NCBI GenBank assembly: GCA_947396885.1
Contig: OX377202.1
Span: forward strand, 10,974,001 to 11,038,000
Direction of reading: 5' to 3'
DNA length: 64,000 nucleotides
Source of the DNA: Heligmosomoides polygyrus polygyrus
Lineage: Eukaryota > Nematoda > Chromadorea > Rhabditida > Heligmosomidae
The position numbers were made by a program, and so were the translations under genes. The notes below the pieces were generated by a model that saw only the letters and a program-made list of their open reading frames with translations, did not search any database and was not told where the DNA came from. Positions 1-12,723 of this stretch are shown here, piece after piece; within the stretch, counting starts at the first letter, position 1; every line of letters begins with the position of its first letter.

Positions 1-1
1 T

Positions 2-3000
2 GAGACGCCGCCGCCGTCTAAAGGAATCAGTGACGCTCCTGCTATATCTGTAGATACCGATGACGTTGCTCAAGTGCCGAAGGAGCCGGAGACGACGAAT
101 GAACACAATCTAGAGGCAGGGCACCTTGATGTGCAGAAGGTGAGATTTTTCGAATTCTACATTCAACACTTCCGTTTGTTTCTTGGAACTTTTTGAGTGG
201 AAGGCGTTCTCCTTTACCTTGTCACGTTTATTAAGATGGTGAGGTTCTGGTTCTGCCTAGAACGAGAGCTATGCTTTCAGTGTTACGCCTTTAAGATTTG
301 AAATGTCGTCTTTTAAAGGCTGTCCGTGCATTTTCAGTGGCATAGAATAGGTGTGGCAGTCACAAGGTGAGTATGGAGCAGAGGATAGAGGTCGGCGTTG
401 ATCAATCCATTTTGTGATACGCCATGCATTCTAATTTTTCCGAACGTCGAGGAGGCAGTTTGAATTCGTATTTGGTCTCTACAATGACTTGCGGAGGGCA
501 GCCGATGAATAATACATCTCGTCGACTCCGAAGCATTACAAGGCTTGGTTGGCCTGGGGAAATCCGAACCAGGAACCTGTTATCGGTCCCGCAACAGCCA
601 GCCGGCGCCTCCTGCCCTACCACTCCCCCAGGGTGAGGCAACCATCAGTTTAACCGATTAGGTGGTGTTGTAGGGGACGGGGTGCCAGCGTTGTTAAACA
701 TTTTGTTATTTAGCTGTAAGATGTATGATGAATGAATGTCGCGTAGTAGGCGTGTTTCCCGCTTACTCCTCGTCTCGCCGGTTTAATCGTTGATAAATCT
801 GGCCTACCGATCTATTCCGGCCTTTAATGCTTTCTAGTGTATCTCGACAACCGGTCCGGTTGTCTTGTCTCATTTTTCCTTTCATTTATTTTTGTCAGTG
901 CTATTGAAGAAGAAAATAGAGTAGTTCAATTAGAAATATTAGGTTGTCCGATAAGTCTCCGCCGTTTTTTAAAGGTTCATTGTGGTTTTCGCCGGCCGTC
1001 TCTTGCATAGCGCTGCATAGCATTCGAAAGATAATGATTTGCTTTATCAGAGCATGTATTGCATTTCTTTTTTCATCCTGAATTTTGTCAATTTTTAGGT
1101 CGTTAAAGTGGAAAAGTGAAAAAGTGGCCATCTGCGCAGTTGTTCTCTCCGCTTAGGCTTGGATTTTTTTTTGCGCAGTTTTTCATAGCATTTGGAAGAC
1201 AATGTTCTGTGCTACAAGAAAATATGTTGGTCCTATTTTCTCACTTGTCCTTTATTGTTTTTAGGCCATCATATTGGAACGTTCGAAGGAGAAGACTTAT
1301 TTTTACCGACAGATCCTGCTCTGTGGCAGAACTTTTTTGTTTGGTGTTATGGTCGGTCGAAAGAGAATGTCTTGTTCTATAAGAATTTGTGTCGCATTTA
1401 TTGGCTCATGCTGATTTCTGTCGAATATCAACACAAAATTCCAGAAAGAGGAAAATGATCTTCACCAACAACTCCTTCTCCTTGTTCATTTGTTGGTATT
1501 CGACAGAAATCAGCATGAACCAATAAACGCGACACAAATTCTTATTGAGCAAGACATCCTCTTCAGAACGACATATAACACCAAGCAAAAAAGTCTAACC
1601 ACAGAACCCAACTGTCGGTAACAATTCGGCCGGAAAAGTCGGACGTCCCTATTTGTTGACCTAAAAATCAATAAACGACAAATGAGCAAATGGCGCCAAC
1701 ACGTATTCTTGTAGTACAGAACATTGTCTTCCAAATGCTATGAAAAACTGCGCAAAAAAGTCCAAACCTAAGCGGAGAGAACAATTGCGCAATTGGCTAC
1801 TTTTTCACTTTTTCACTTTTCACTTCAACGACCTAAAAATTGACAAAACTCAGGATGAAAAAAGAAATGCAATACATGCTCTGATAGAGCAAATCGTTCT
1901 CTTTCGAAAGGTGTATAGCACTATGCAAGAGACGGGTGGCGAAATCCGCAATGAATCGTTGAAAAAACGGCGGGGACTTATGGGACAACCTAATACTACA
2001 AAAAACTGAACGGGAGAGGAAAAGGAAACAGTGCCGACAATTTAGATAGGATAAAGGACGGCGTTACTCAATCCCTTCTGGGATGCGCCAGCGCATTCTA
2101 CTTCTACGGGATGTCGTGGAGGCGACATGAATGCGTATTTGGCCATACAATGACTTGCGGTGGCCAGCCGATGAACAAGTCAGCGCTTTATCCTTCCCAG
2201 ACACGTCTGGTACCAATTCACCGACCTCGGAGGGATGGAAGGCTTGGTTGGCCTGGGCGAGAAATCCGAACCAGGAACCTGGTATCGGGTGCACGCGACA
2301 GTCGCGCATCCTCCGACTGCGCTACACGCGCCCTCACAATTTAGATAAGTGAGAAAAATTAATCAAAAACAAACAAAGAGGAAAGGTAAGCTAGAGCTTA
2401 ACTGGAGCAAAATCAGTGCAAAGGGGCTTAGGAGCATTCCCTCTATTTTTGTTTAGAAAGTTCAGAACTGCAGTTTGCCGAGCCCTGAGTCAGATAATAA
2501 GCAGATGGACGTGATACCAAACGTTCACAAAAGAAGGGAGCATAGAATATTTAGAATCGGATATAATTGCATAAGGTAATCGAGAGCGACGATACAAAGA
2601 AGACCATACAAAGTGGGTCTCAAATGAAGAAGTGTGGGTCCCAGATGGCTCTCCGGGAGAGTCGATGATGGCACGTCTGGCTACCTTCACTGCTACGGTA
2701 TCCCTCCAGGTTACGACTCTGAGTCAGTCGGACCCGTATCCGCCGACTATAGCTCCCTGCCTAAGATTCAAAAGGATATGGAGCCGAGTTACATAATATA
2801 CAACGGCACCTAGGGTCGGATTCATCAACGACCTACATAACTTTAACAGAGAAAATCACAGCCGAAATCCCTGATAGCGCGGCTTATCAAGCGATATGGT
2901 GAGCGATCACCTGTATCACCTGTCGTCCCGTTGATCATCGACTTGCTCGAGCGGGCGCCAGCAGCGCCTCCATTCGTCTCTGTCGCGTGCCAGAGTGGTC

Positions 3001-4648
3001 CAATGGATCCTCCTCGCTCGAGGGACACGAAGAGCGTCATATCGGTCGCTCAGGGCTTTCACGAAGAAGTCCGACCAACGCGTTGGTGGGCGTCCTGGTG
3101 TTCTCTTGACATCCCGCGGAATCCATTCGGTGATGGCTCTCGTCCAGCGGGTGTCTGCGAATCGCATTACGTGGCCGGCCCACCTAATTTTCGACGACTT
3201 GGCCCATGCGACAGCGTCTCTGATCTTCGAACGTCGGCGAAGCTCGGAATTCCGGAGGCCTTCTCTCACTTGCGTGAGTTGTGTCACTCCGACATCGATT
3301 CCACGTTGCGCGACGCTGATCGCGTGTTCATCCTGCTTTCATATATCCCAGGTTTCTGAGGCGTATGTTGGGGCAGGAAGAGCAGTGGAGTCGAATAGGT
3401 GGGCACGGAGTCTGACGTTCTTCGTCTTCTTTACGACTTCTTCGACGCTCTTGAAAGAGCTCCCCAAGCGGCTCGTTTCCTCCTGCTCAGCTCTGGTGCT
3501 AGGTCGTTGGCTATGTTGACTTCGCGACCCAGATACACGTAGCTGGAGCATTCGGAGATGCTCGTTACGTCGAGCGAGAATGGGGCATCAGAAACTTGTC
3601 CGTTCCTCTTGAGCATCGTCTTCGTAAGATTCAGCTGCAGTCCAACGTTCCCACATACACGATCGAAGTCGGCCAGCATTCGCTCCGCCTGGCTGATGCT
3701 CGGTGTTATGAGCACGATGTCGTCAGCGAAGCGAAGATGATGCAGCTGTCGGCCGTCGACCTTCGCTCCCAAGTCTTCCCATTCTAGTTCGCGTATGACG
3801 TTTTCGAGGGTGGCGCTGAAGAGCTTCGGGGATATGGTATCTCCCTGCTGAACCCCTCTCTTAATGTCGATGACGACGTCGTTGTAGAATGGAGAGATCT
3901 TGGTCGTGAATCCACTGTACAACTCTCGAAGGACTCTGATGTACTGAGTAGGAACGCCCTGAGTGAGCAGAGCTTCGAGAACCGCTTCAGCCTCGACGGA
4001 GTCGAATGCCTTCTTGGTGAGCGATAAGCCGCGTTATATGAGTTTTCCGCTGTGAATTCTCTGTTAAAGTTATGTAAGTCTTTGATGAATCTGACTCCTG
4101 GTCTTTGAACTTACGAAAACGTGTGGTGACCGCTGCGGCAAGTGCGAAGAGTGTGTGGTACCAGGCTCACGACGTATACTGTTCTTCTAACTGTGTGACC
4201 TCTTATGATGTTTCTGACTCGCCGCGTTAGCAACTGCGGTCGCGGCGAGCATTCTTAAGTTCAGCCGCACGGCCTTTAGGCACTTGTCCTTGCTCTGTGT
4301 CGCACGAGAGTGTTTGTTTTCGACGAAACAGTTCAAGGTTGTGGTCTCTCACAGCATAAAATTTGTGAATTGCTTAGGTTTGCGGCCATAGGCGAGAGTC
4401 TTGCTATGCTGATTTGTCATCTTCAGATGCCCTCGTCAGCGTCGTCGTCGCCATGCCCGTCTCCAGCACCAGCCAGGACAGCTGTCACAAATGGTTCTGA
4501 TGCTCCCACTTCACCGGTGATTATCTGTGAACTGCCGGCTGCGCCTAGCTCGCCTCCTAGTGCCTCGAAAGCGGCTAGCAAGTCTCCTGCTAATAAAGAA
4601 GAGCATTGCGCTACACCTGTTCCTCCAGCTCGAACGAAGAAGAGGAAG
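2..4648 (+). CDS. ipla-1: iPLA1 N-terminal exons (2-139 and 4427-4648)
   Basis: The exon at 2-139 is open in frame 2 and ends at CAGAAG before GTGAGA. It is rich in P, E, D and T and is cut by the window edge. The exon at 4427-4648 follows acceptor CATCTTCAG and ends in codons for KKRK before GTGTGG. It is dominated by S, P and A and looks disordered. Both end in phase 0, matching the phase 0 start of the WWE exon at 8080. The ATG opening the second exon could be an alternative start. No homology is recognised in either; membership rests on phase, strand and position. The 4.3 kb intron between them holds the 1 kb palindrome, a SINE copy and the LINE-in-MITE nest. Confidence 0.6.
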
Positions 4649-7600
4649 GTGTGGTTTGGTTGAAATCTCTTCAGGTGTAGACTTTAATAGCAGTTTTGGC
4701 CTTTAGATGGCCGTGGTCGATTCATTTTCTATGCTTCTAGGTTTTCCGAGCCAATTTTCCACTTTGTTGACTTTTTAAATCAGTGAGCACCTAGGCTTTC
4801 GAGATTTTCTCCTAATTAGAACACATTAGGGGATGTTTAGAGCTTCTTCGTGGATCTACGCGTCGTATTGATATCCAAACATATCGATTCATCGCTGCAC
4901 CCAATCGATACGGGGGATTGTCATCACGTCGAGCTATGCCGCGATAGGTCTCTAAACGTCCCCTCAACGTGAAGACGGCTAATCTAGCATGGAAAATGCT
5001 GTATAACGAGATATGATAGGGGTCACGTAATAGTGGTAGTGTGTGAGCGCTCGCTTAACTTCGTAGTGAAACCTGCTGTAGGTTTCATTTTGTTATGTCT
5101 TATGCCGATCGTGGTTGTACTCTGAATGACTGCGAACCTCAACATCTGGCTGAAGCGGCTGGTCATGTGGTGTCAATTTCGAGGCCCGGTTGGGGACCGA
5201 GAGAAGTATGTCATAACTGTTCTTATTATGAAATGTTTTGTAATAGTAGTAGTCGAAGATGGTTGTTTCGAAATGATATACATTTGGGAGCTATGTGGGT
5301 CAGAGGGGAGGGGGGGGTACTAGGAGTGGATGGCGCAACACGTGGACGGGGGGGGGGGGGGGGGGGGCAGTCCTTGGCTTCGACAGCCTTTAGCGTAGCA
5401 GTCAGGTTTGGTGATGTGGAGTTCCCCCATTGTACGCGTACGTACGTGTAATGCAAGTTGCACCGAGAGGGACCTAGGTCAAACGGGTAAAAACCCGTAA
5501 CTTTTCTAGTACGGAGGACTCCCCCTCTCCCCCCCCCCCCCGTCCACTAGTTGCGCCGAGTGGATTTCTTTAATGGCCAGCTCACCACGATAGGACAACA
5601 TGTTGCGCTTTCGGCGCAATGATACTACGGGGGGAACAGCATATCTCCTCTCCTTCTCCATTTCTTTGTCTGTCACAGAGCAGCAAAGGTGTTTACTCTC
5701 GGCAATGACTCTCGCTCAGCAAGAACAAGAAGGAAGTGTAAAGAATATACTTTTCAAAATGAATGCAATAGTGAAACGGACAAGAATTGATTACAGCCTT
5801 CCGTTGTGGAGTGCACCGCGCAAGGCTGTCGTCTTCTGGCGTTGACGTTTTTGGAGCTCGAGAAGACAGCTTTCCGCGGTGCACTGCACGAATATGGTAT
5901 ACTATCCGGACACTCCCGCGCTGGTATACCATATTTGGTAGACAGACAGCCTCCAACACATAAGGTGAGTATAGGAAGGAAGGTGAAGATGAAGGGTCTA
6001 CCGCGGAGGCTCCCGCGGTAGGCAGCCTATTACTGGACCCTTCATCGTCCCCGGCAGTGATCCGCGGAGGTGGATGTGGTTGGGCACGACAACTGGCCAG
6101 TTGAAGAAAGAAATGACACTGAGGTATCCCAACGTTGATACGTGTCAATTGCAACGTGTACTACACGTTCATTCGCGTCAAGCCCTGTGCGACGTGGCAA
6201 CGTCAGTTTATTCAAAACCACATTGAAATAAATAGAGAAGGAGAGGGCATATCCTGTTCCTCCCGTAGTATCATGGCGCTGCGCTTTCCTTGGCGTAATC
6301 AGTCCAGTTCTAGAATTCGGTTTGAAAATAAAAGTACAGAAAGAAAAATAGGAAAGAAAAGTCACGACTGCGCACTCATTAACACACATTCCATTTACAT
6401 CTTTTCTTGGGGCCGTTCAGAGCAGCATCGCCGTGCAACGTGACGAGAAGATAAGTACCCATATCGATCAAGCGGTGCGAATAATCGATATGGGAGATGA
6501 TCATTACGCCGCGTCGCACCGCGATAGAGTTCTGAACGCTCCTTATGGTTAGCATTAAATCGGGTGCAAGTCTAATAAGGGGGAGGGGTCCACGACGCAT
6601 CTCTTTCACATTTGGCAGTTTCACCCTAGATGAGGTCGGCTTAGAGTACTCCTCCGGTTGTGCTATACACGACTGCATGCTTAGCTCCCTTGTTTTAACA
6701 AATTTTGAACAAATTTCCTGAACTTTGTTTAAGAAAATAGTGGACCCCTCATTGGACGTGCACCCTAAATTGGCTTAGATATACTGCAAAATGGGCCAGT
6801 CGTCGGCCGGGATGAGTCCGCGTCCAAGGCGCGTCTCTACCGGCAGAATACATGCCGTCACAGGTGTTGTATTAGTGCGATACATGTTCGGTGTATGTAT
6901 TTACGGGGTCAGTGCCCCGAAATCTCTCCATCCTCCCGGGACGAAATGGCGAAGTCGGTGATTATCCTCGACAGCCTTAGTCACCTGTTCTTACCGTAAC
7001 CTACCGTAATCGGCTGAAATTTCCAAAAACGAATGTCACATTCTTGCGTCATCCCATGCCGCATAACGGTCTTACTTAGACCTAACCAAGTTCTGCTGAT
7101 GCATTCCATGGAGTCGTGGGGTTGATGTGCAGGTTTGCTCATCAACCCGCGATACTGTAGCGTGTGGCTGCTGCCGTTGCGTCGCGGATCGTGCCGGCCT
7201 CCAAGTGGGCGTTCAATCGATGTCTTATATGCCTGCGTTAACACACACGGCAAGCGGATTATGGAGCAGTGGATAGAGGCGTGATGCATGCGAAGGAGGC
7301 CGGGGTTCGGTTCTCCTTCGACGCGGGATTTTTGCACCACATCCTGGAGTCCCTTCCCTTCTCAGCTGCCGACTCCCACTGTGCGACGAAAGCAGTTTCC
7401 ACACGAGCAGCTTGGATCGCACGCACCCTGGAGTCCCTTCCCTAGCCTTATTCTGCGCTCCAAGAGCGCAGAACCCAACTGCCAACTACCACTGGGCTAC
7501 GAAAACGTGCTCCAATGACAACGGCTGGGATGGCGTGAGCAGGCGCTGGCACTTTGCCACATCAGCGCCTGGTTAGGTCCAATGGCTATCCCGCATAACC

Positions 7601-10600
7601 ACATCTGAATTAAAAAAGCCCTCTCATGATGGAATAGCATTTGAAGCTCCCGTAAAAACTTAAGGGAGCTGATCGAGACGCAAATCACTGTATGCCCGAT
7701 TAGGATAGATCCGGATGAAAATTATTTTCGACCTCTCGTCGACCTCTGGAGTCGTGAAAGTACAATAGCACCAATTCAATTTTGACCTTCATTAAATAGA
7801 GTTATAAGATGGGCCTTTTCCATGCTCCATTTCTGCTGTGTGGATGTCAGGGCAGGATCATCCATTTCCTAGGCTGGACTAGTGAAATCCTCATTGAAAT
7901 ACGACATGTTTAGATCCGCTCGGCTCCAAATTCCAAACGTCCAAAGGTGGTTTTGTTGGGAGTAAATTGTTGTGATGTGGTGGTGGTGTTGATGTTAGGA
8001 CTAACCAACCCAATTGGGAAAGTAGTAGTGGTTTTGGGATCAACTACTGATAACCGGTGACATCAAAATTTCCTTGAAGGTCACCGATTTTCGATGCGCA
8101 GAAGTGCGATGGTTCTACAGGCGAAATGAGGTGGACAAGTGGATGAATTTCAATGGTGAGTTCCCTAAAGATGGGACCAGAACGCTCTTTCTTTTACCAT
8201 TTGCTCTCTCCCTCGTTCCAGGCAGAGATTCGTTGTGTCTGGAGGCCAAATATCGGACCGTGTTCAGCATACCGCTAGACGATCAAATGACCGTCGAACT
8301 TCTGGAGCACGGTTTCACCTTCAGGCAGACGGTGGTTGTACTGGAAGGTCTCTACAAGTGAGTGTAGTTTTCAATAGAGACTTCAAAGCCGCCTGAGGTG
8401 TTGCAGCTATTCAAATTCCCAACTTATTCTAGGGTAAACGATGAGCTCACCAAAGTTGAGGCCATCTACTGGAAAGGAGATACCTGCGAAATAAGGAGGG
8501 GCACGTGGTTTAGCCAAGTGAGTTTTTGTTGTCTTGTGCACCACGCCGCTAAGCGATTCCATTTCAAGGCTGAAAAACAACGCGGAAGAGCACTATTAAG
8601 CAGATTAAGGTGCAAGTGTAGAGCGGGGGAGTGGGTCCATTTTCTATCGTTTCCATAGCTGATGTTGTTAGTCCCATCAAGCCTAGGTATTCTTCTACAG
8701 TTATCATGTAGACGCAGATGTGCTTAAAGTTTTAGGGATAATGTCACGGATTTAAGAAGAGAAATGATGTAAGATCCGCTTTAAACTTGTACCCATTCTG
8801 AGTACGAAGTGTACGAAGCTTTCTGCGTGGAATTGAAGTCGTGGGAGGCCTTAAGTTCAAACGCAGTTTTTGATAATTTGTTCTCTATTTTCCTCTATTT
8901 TCATCAGCTTTTTTCTTCCCTTTCCTTCCTTCCTGTTTTTAATAGTTTTATTTTTTTTAAATTTTTTTGTTCTTCTTATGGTCTTATTTTTCCTGCAGCA
9001 TATAGTATCAGTGAGCAAAATAAATATTTGTCACCAATTTCATTTGAAAGGTCTATGGATAAGCTTAGATTATGGATCTATCCTAATTGGTGATGGGCAC
9101 CGCTAAAAAAGCGAAACAAACAACAGAATGATCATATCCTGCAAAGAAATTGCAATGAGGGAGTTGAGCGCTTCGTACCTGCAAAATAAGTCACCTTCAA
9201 CTTTAAGTTCAAGTTGTCCAACAGACTGAATCAAGTGCCCCCTCCCCCTCCAACAGAGATCCGAAATAATCGGCGTTTCTTGGACAGACCTGCCACCAAT
9301 TCATCGACCTTGAGGATGCAAAGCCTGCACTCGATCTTAGCAGGAGACTGTCTCAACCGTAGGTCTGAACGGCTTAAGTGTTGTATATGGGCAGAATCGC
9401 CTTTGTGGGAAACAGCAAAATGCAAATATCTCGACCCCAATACGACTCTACGCAGAGTTAGGGACGACTTAAGCTGGGCCGTTGGCGGCGTTAGCCCTCT
9501 GCCTGTAGGGGAAGGACGGGCTGAAGTTGGATGAAAACAGCGATCGCGTGGACTACGCCGCCCTTCTACCCACTGCGCCACCACCGCTCACTGTCATCGC
9601 TGTTTCAGCCCAATTGAGCCCGCTCTTCGCGCGCAGGCAGAGTGTTAACGCCGCGAAAGGCCCAGTTTCCGTCGTCCCTAACTCTGCGCAGAGTTGTATT
9701 AGGGTCGAGACATTTGCATTCGTTGTTTCCCAGAGAGAGTGAGGCGTTTCTTCCCATATGCAACACTTGGGCCGTTCCGACCTACCGATGAGATAGTCTC
9801 CTGTGGGCCCGGATTCATGAACGACCTACAGGCCGCCGGTATGTGCAAAACCTACTACCACTCTTCGCTTACGCGCGATTCATGATTCGCATGGAAAACC
9901 AGAGGTAAGTTTTGGGGTAAGGGTCTGTTCATACTTCGCGAAAAGAGCGACTTGTCGCCCGTGCAAAACATGCATATCGATTAAAACCGAGCGCGCGCCG
10001 CCCAAAAGTGTTCATACTCGAGCGCCGGCGCTGTCACTCCAGCCGCTCTTGTCGCTGCTGTCGCCTGTTCATACATCCGCGCGCTGCGCTCCTGTCGCTG
10101 CTGTCGCGGAGTATGAACAGGCCCTATGTGCTACCTTGTCAGTGCGTCGGGGAACATCTACCTCCATAGCAAGGTTTTGCTCCGCTGCTAATTTCTGATC
10201 TAGTGCAATCCTTCCCTGGCAGCACAGGAAAACCCTTGCTTTAGCTTCATAAATCAGAAACAGAGGCAAGTTCCCGGAATATTGCGGGTAAGTGGTCGTC
10301 GAAGCAAATCTTCCATCCTTTCGGGATTGGTGAGTTGGTAGTAGATCTGCATGGGAGGATAAGGTGCTTGTCGCTCGTGGATCAATTGGCCAGCGTTAGT
10401 TTTTGTCTGAGCCAAATAAATGTTAAGGCTTGACGTTTATCTATCCGTTTTGGGACGTACCACGCAATTTTTAGCCGCATTCGTTTGTAATTGTCAACTA
10501 TTCATGAATACATGAGCCGTCATGGCACGTGGTAGCACATTCGGTGAAAGCGTCGGCTGTTGGTACCAGACTGGGATAGGAAGGGTGGAACAGGCCTTTC

Positions 10601-12660
10601 TTTGTCATGCCGATATGATGGTCTTCACGAAATTCCGTAGAAGTAGAATGTGCGGCGCATTCCACAGAGGGACCTATTGCCATCGAACCTTATCATTCAT
10701 CTATTAGGTTGGTGAAAAAGTCTTGCACCACAGCGTATTTTTTCAAAAATTTATTGCTTCTTTTGTGAGCGACTTCAACCTACAAAGTAATTACCATTTA
10801 CATCTACAACCTTCTGTCATCTGATGGGGAGATCACGACATCCTTTCTTCGAGAATGAAGTCAGCTGTGACTCGAAGAAGTGCTCCACCTCAGATTCCAG
10901 TTCGGTTCAGTCGTTGAAGCACCTATCCCTCAGGTGTTGCTTGAGAGCTCGAAAAAGGTGGTAGTCCGCAAGATCTGGCGAATATGGTGGGTGGGGCAGC
11001 ATTTCCCACCTAAGCTCCTGCAATTCCTGGCGAGACGACCTTGCAACGTGGGGGGCGAGCATTGTCGTGAAGAAGGTAAACATTCCTCCGCCCCCACCGT
11101 TTGTGCGACATGACCTCGCTCAGCTTCTGCAGCTGTGTAGCGTGGATGTTCGCCGTTACTGCGGTGCTGTCGTCAGGAAGCTCACGATGGAGCGTTCCTC
11201 GAGAATTGCATCAACAGCACAGCATTACCTTCTTCTGGTGGATGTCCGCCTTGAGGTTGTGGTTCTCCTTGAGGGAGCCACTGGGCCTTCCGAGCATGGT
11301 TAACGAGGAAGACCCAGGATTTATCTCCCGTGACGACGTTCTCGAGAAAGTCCTTATTACGAAGATGAACAAGGAGAGACTGAGCGATAGTCAGTCGCGA
11401 AGCCTTGTCCGAGTCACGAAGTCAGTCAGTCTTTACTGCAATCGCAGTATTTATATGCCATCAGAAGCAAACTGTCATATATGCGAAATATTGTGGAACC
11501 AGACGTTCCACGGCCTGCCGGCCGCCAAACGTCTGGTTGGGGCTTTGCCCCAAACCCGGAGAATAGAACACTCCGAACGTCTTCTTCTCCTCTTTAGACC
11601 TTCTCTCATCATTACAGTAAAAAACTGGTTTTGCTATATAGAATGATATAGCGGAATAGGGCAAAGCAGGTCCATCACCTTCACTGGACGACCCTTAACT
11701 GATCTCTTATCACTGGTTCCCTTTATTGTCAGCCCTTTTCCGGTTCACCCTTCACTGGTCTCCCCCCCCCCCCCCCTTCGTCGGTCTCCCACCTTCACTG
11801 GACCTCCCCTTACTGGTCCCTCTTTGCTGGTCATCCTATCCTTCACCGATCCCCATCACTGGTCCCGCCCTCACCCTTTTCGGTCCCTCTTCACTGGACC
11901 CCTCCTCCCCCCCCCCCCCCATTCACCGGTCCCCATTACTGGTACCTTCCTCACCGGTCCCCTTCACCTGGTTCCCTCTTTCACTGGTCACTGGACCCCT
12001 CCCCTCCTTTACCGGTCCACCCTTCACTGGACCACTCCCCCCCCCCCCCCTCTTCACCGGTCCCCATTACTGGTCCCTTCCTCACCGGTCCCATCTTCAC
12101 TGGACCTCTCCCCCCTCATTCACCGGTCCCCCTTCATTGGACCCCTCTCCCCTCCTTCACCGGTTCCCCCTTCGCTGAATCCCCCTCACCGGTCCCCATT
12201 GCTGCTCCAACCTTCACTGGTAACACGTCATCTGAATCTGGAAGGCCTTTCGCGACATCGGTGACACCTCTTCTGAATCCAGGAACCTGATGAACGACGT
12301 CGGTGACATGTGTTCTCAACCTGAACGTGCTTTGCTTGACATTGTTGACACGTTGTGAGAATTCGGAACCCTGGCGCGACATCGGTGACACGTCGTCTGA
12401 GCCTGGAAGGCCTTTCGCGACATTGGTGACACCTCTTCTGAATCCAGGCACCTGATGAACGACGTCGGTGACATGTCTTCTCAAGTCGGGCCTGCTTTGC
12501 GCGACATCAGTCACACGTCGTCTGAATCCGAACACCCCTTGCGGGACATCGGTGACACCTCTTCTCAACCTTAACGTTCTTTGCGCCACATTGGTGACAT
12601 GTCATCTGAACATGAACGCCTGTCGACAGCTACAACAGTTGACAACTGGTGACAACTACA

Positions 12661-12723
<63 letters not shown>

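Noticed and set aside
2111..2344. Recurring open frame with [23 protein letters not shown] peptide, also at 19314, 34002, 45203 and 62208
   Set aside because: It is the translation of SINE-1 in every copy. There is no conservation of frame beyond that of the repeat, and copies carry stops.
11726..12264. Proline/threonine-rich frames that look like a mucin or collagen-like protein
   Set aside because: Minisatellite array inside a mariner; units vary in length and break any single frame in related arrays.
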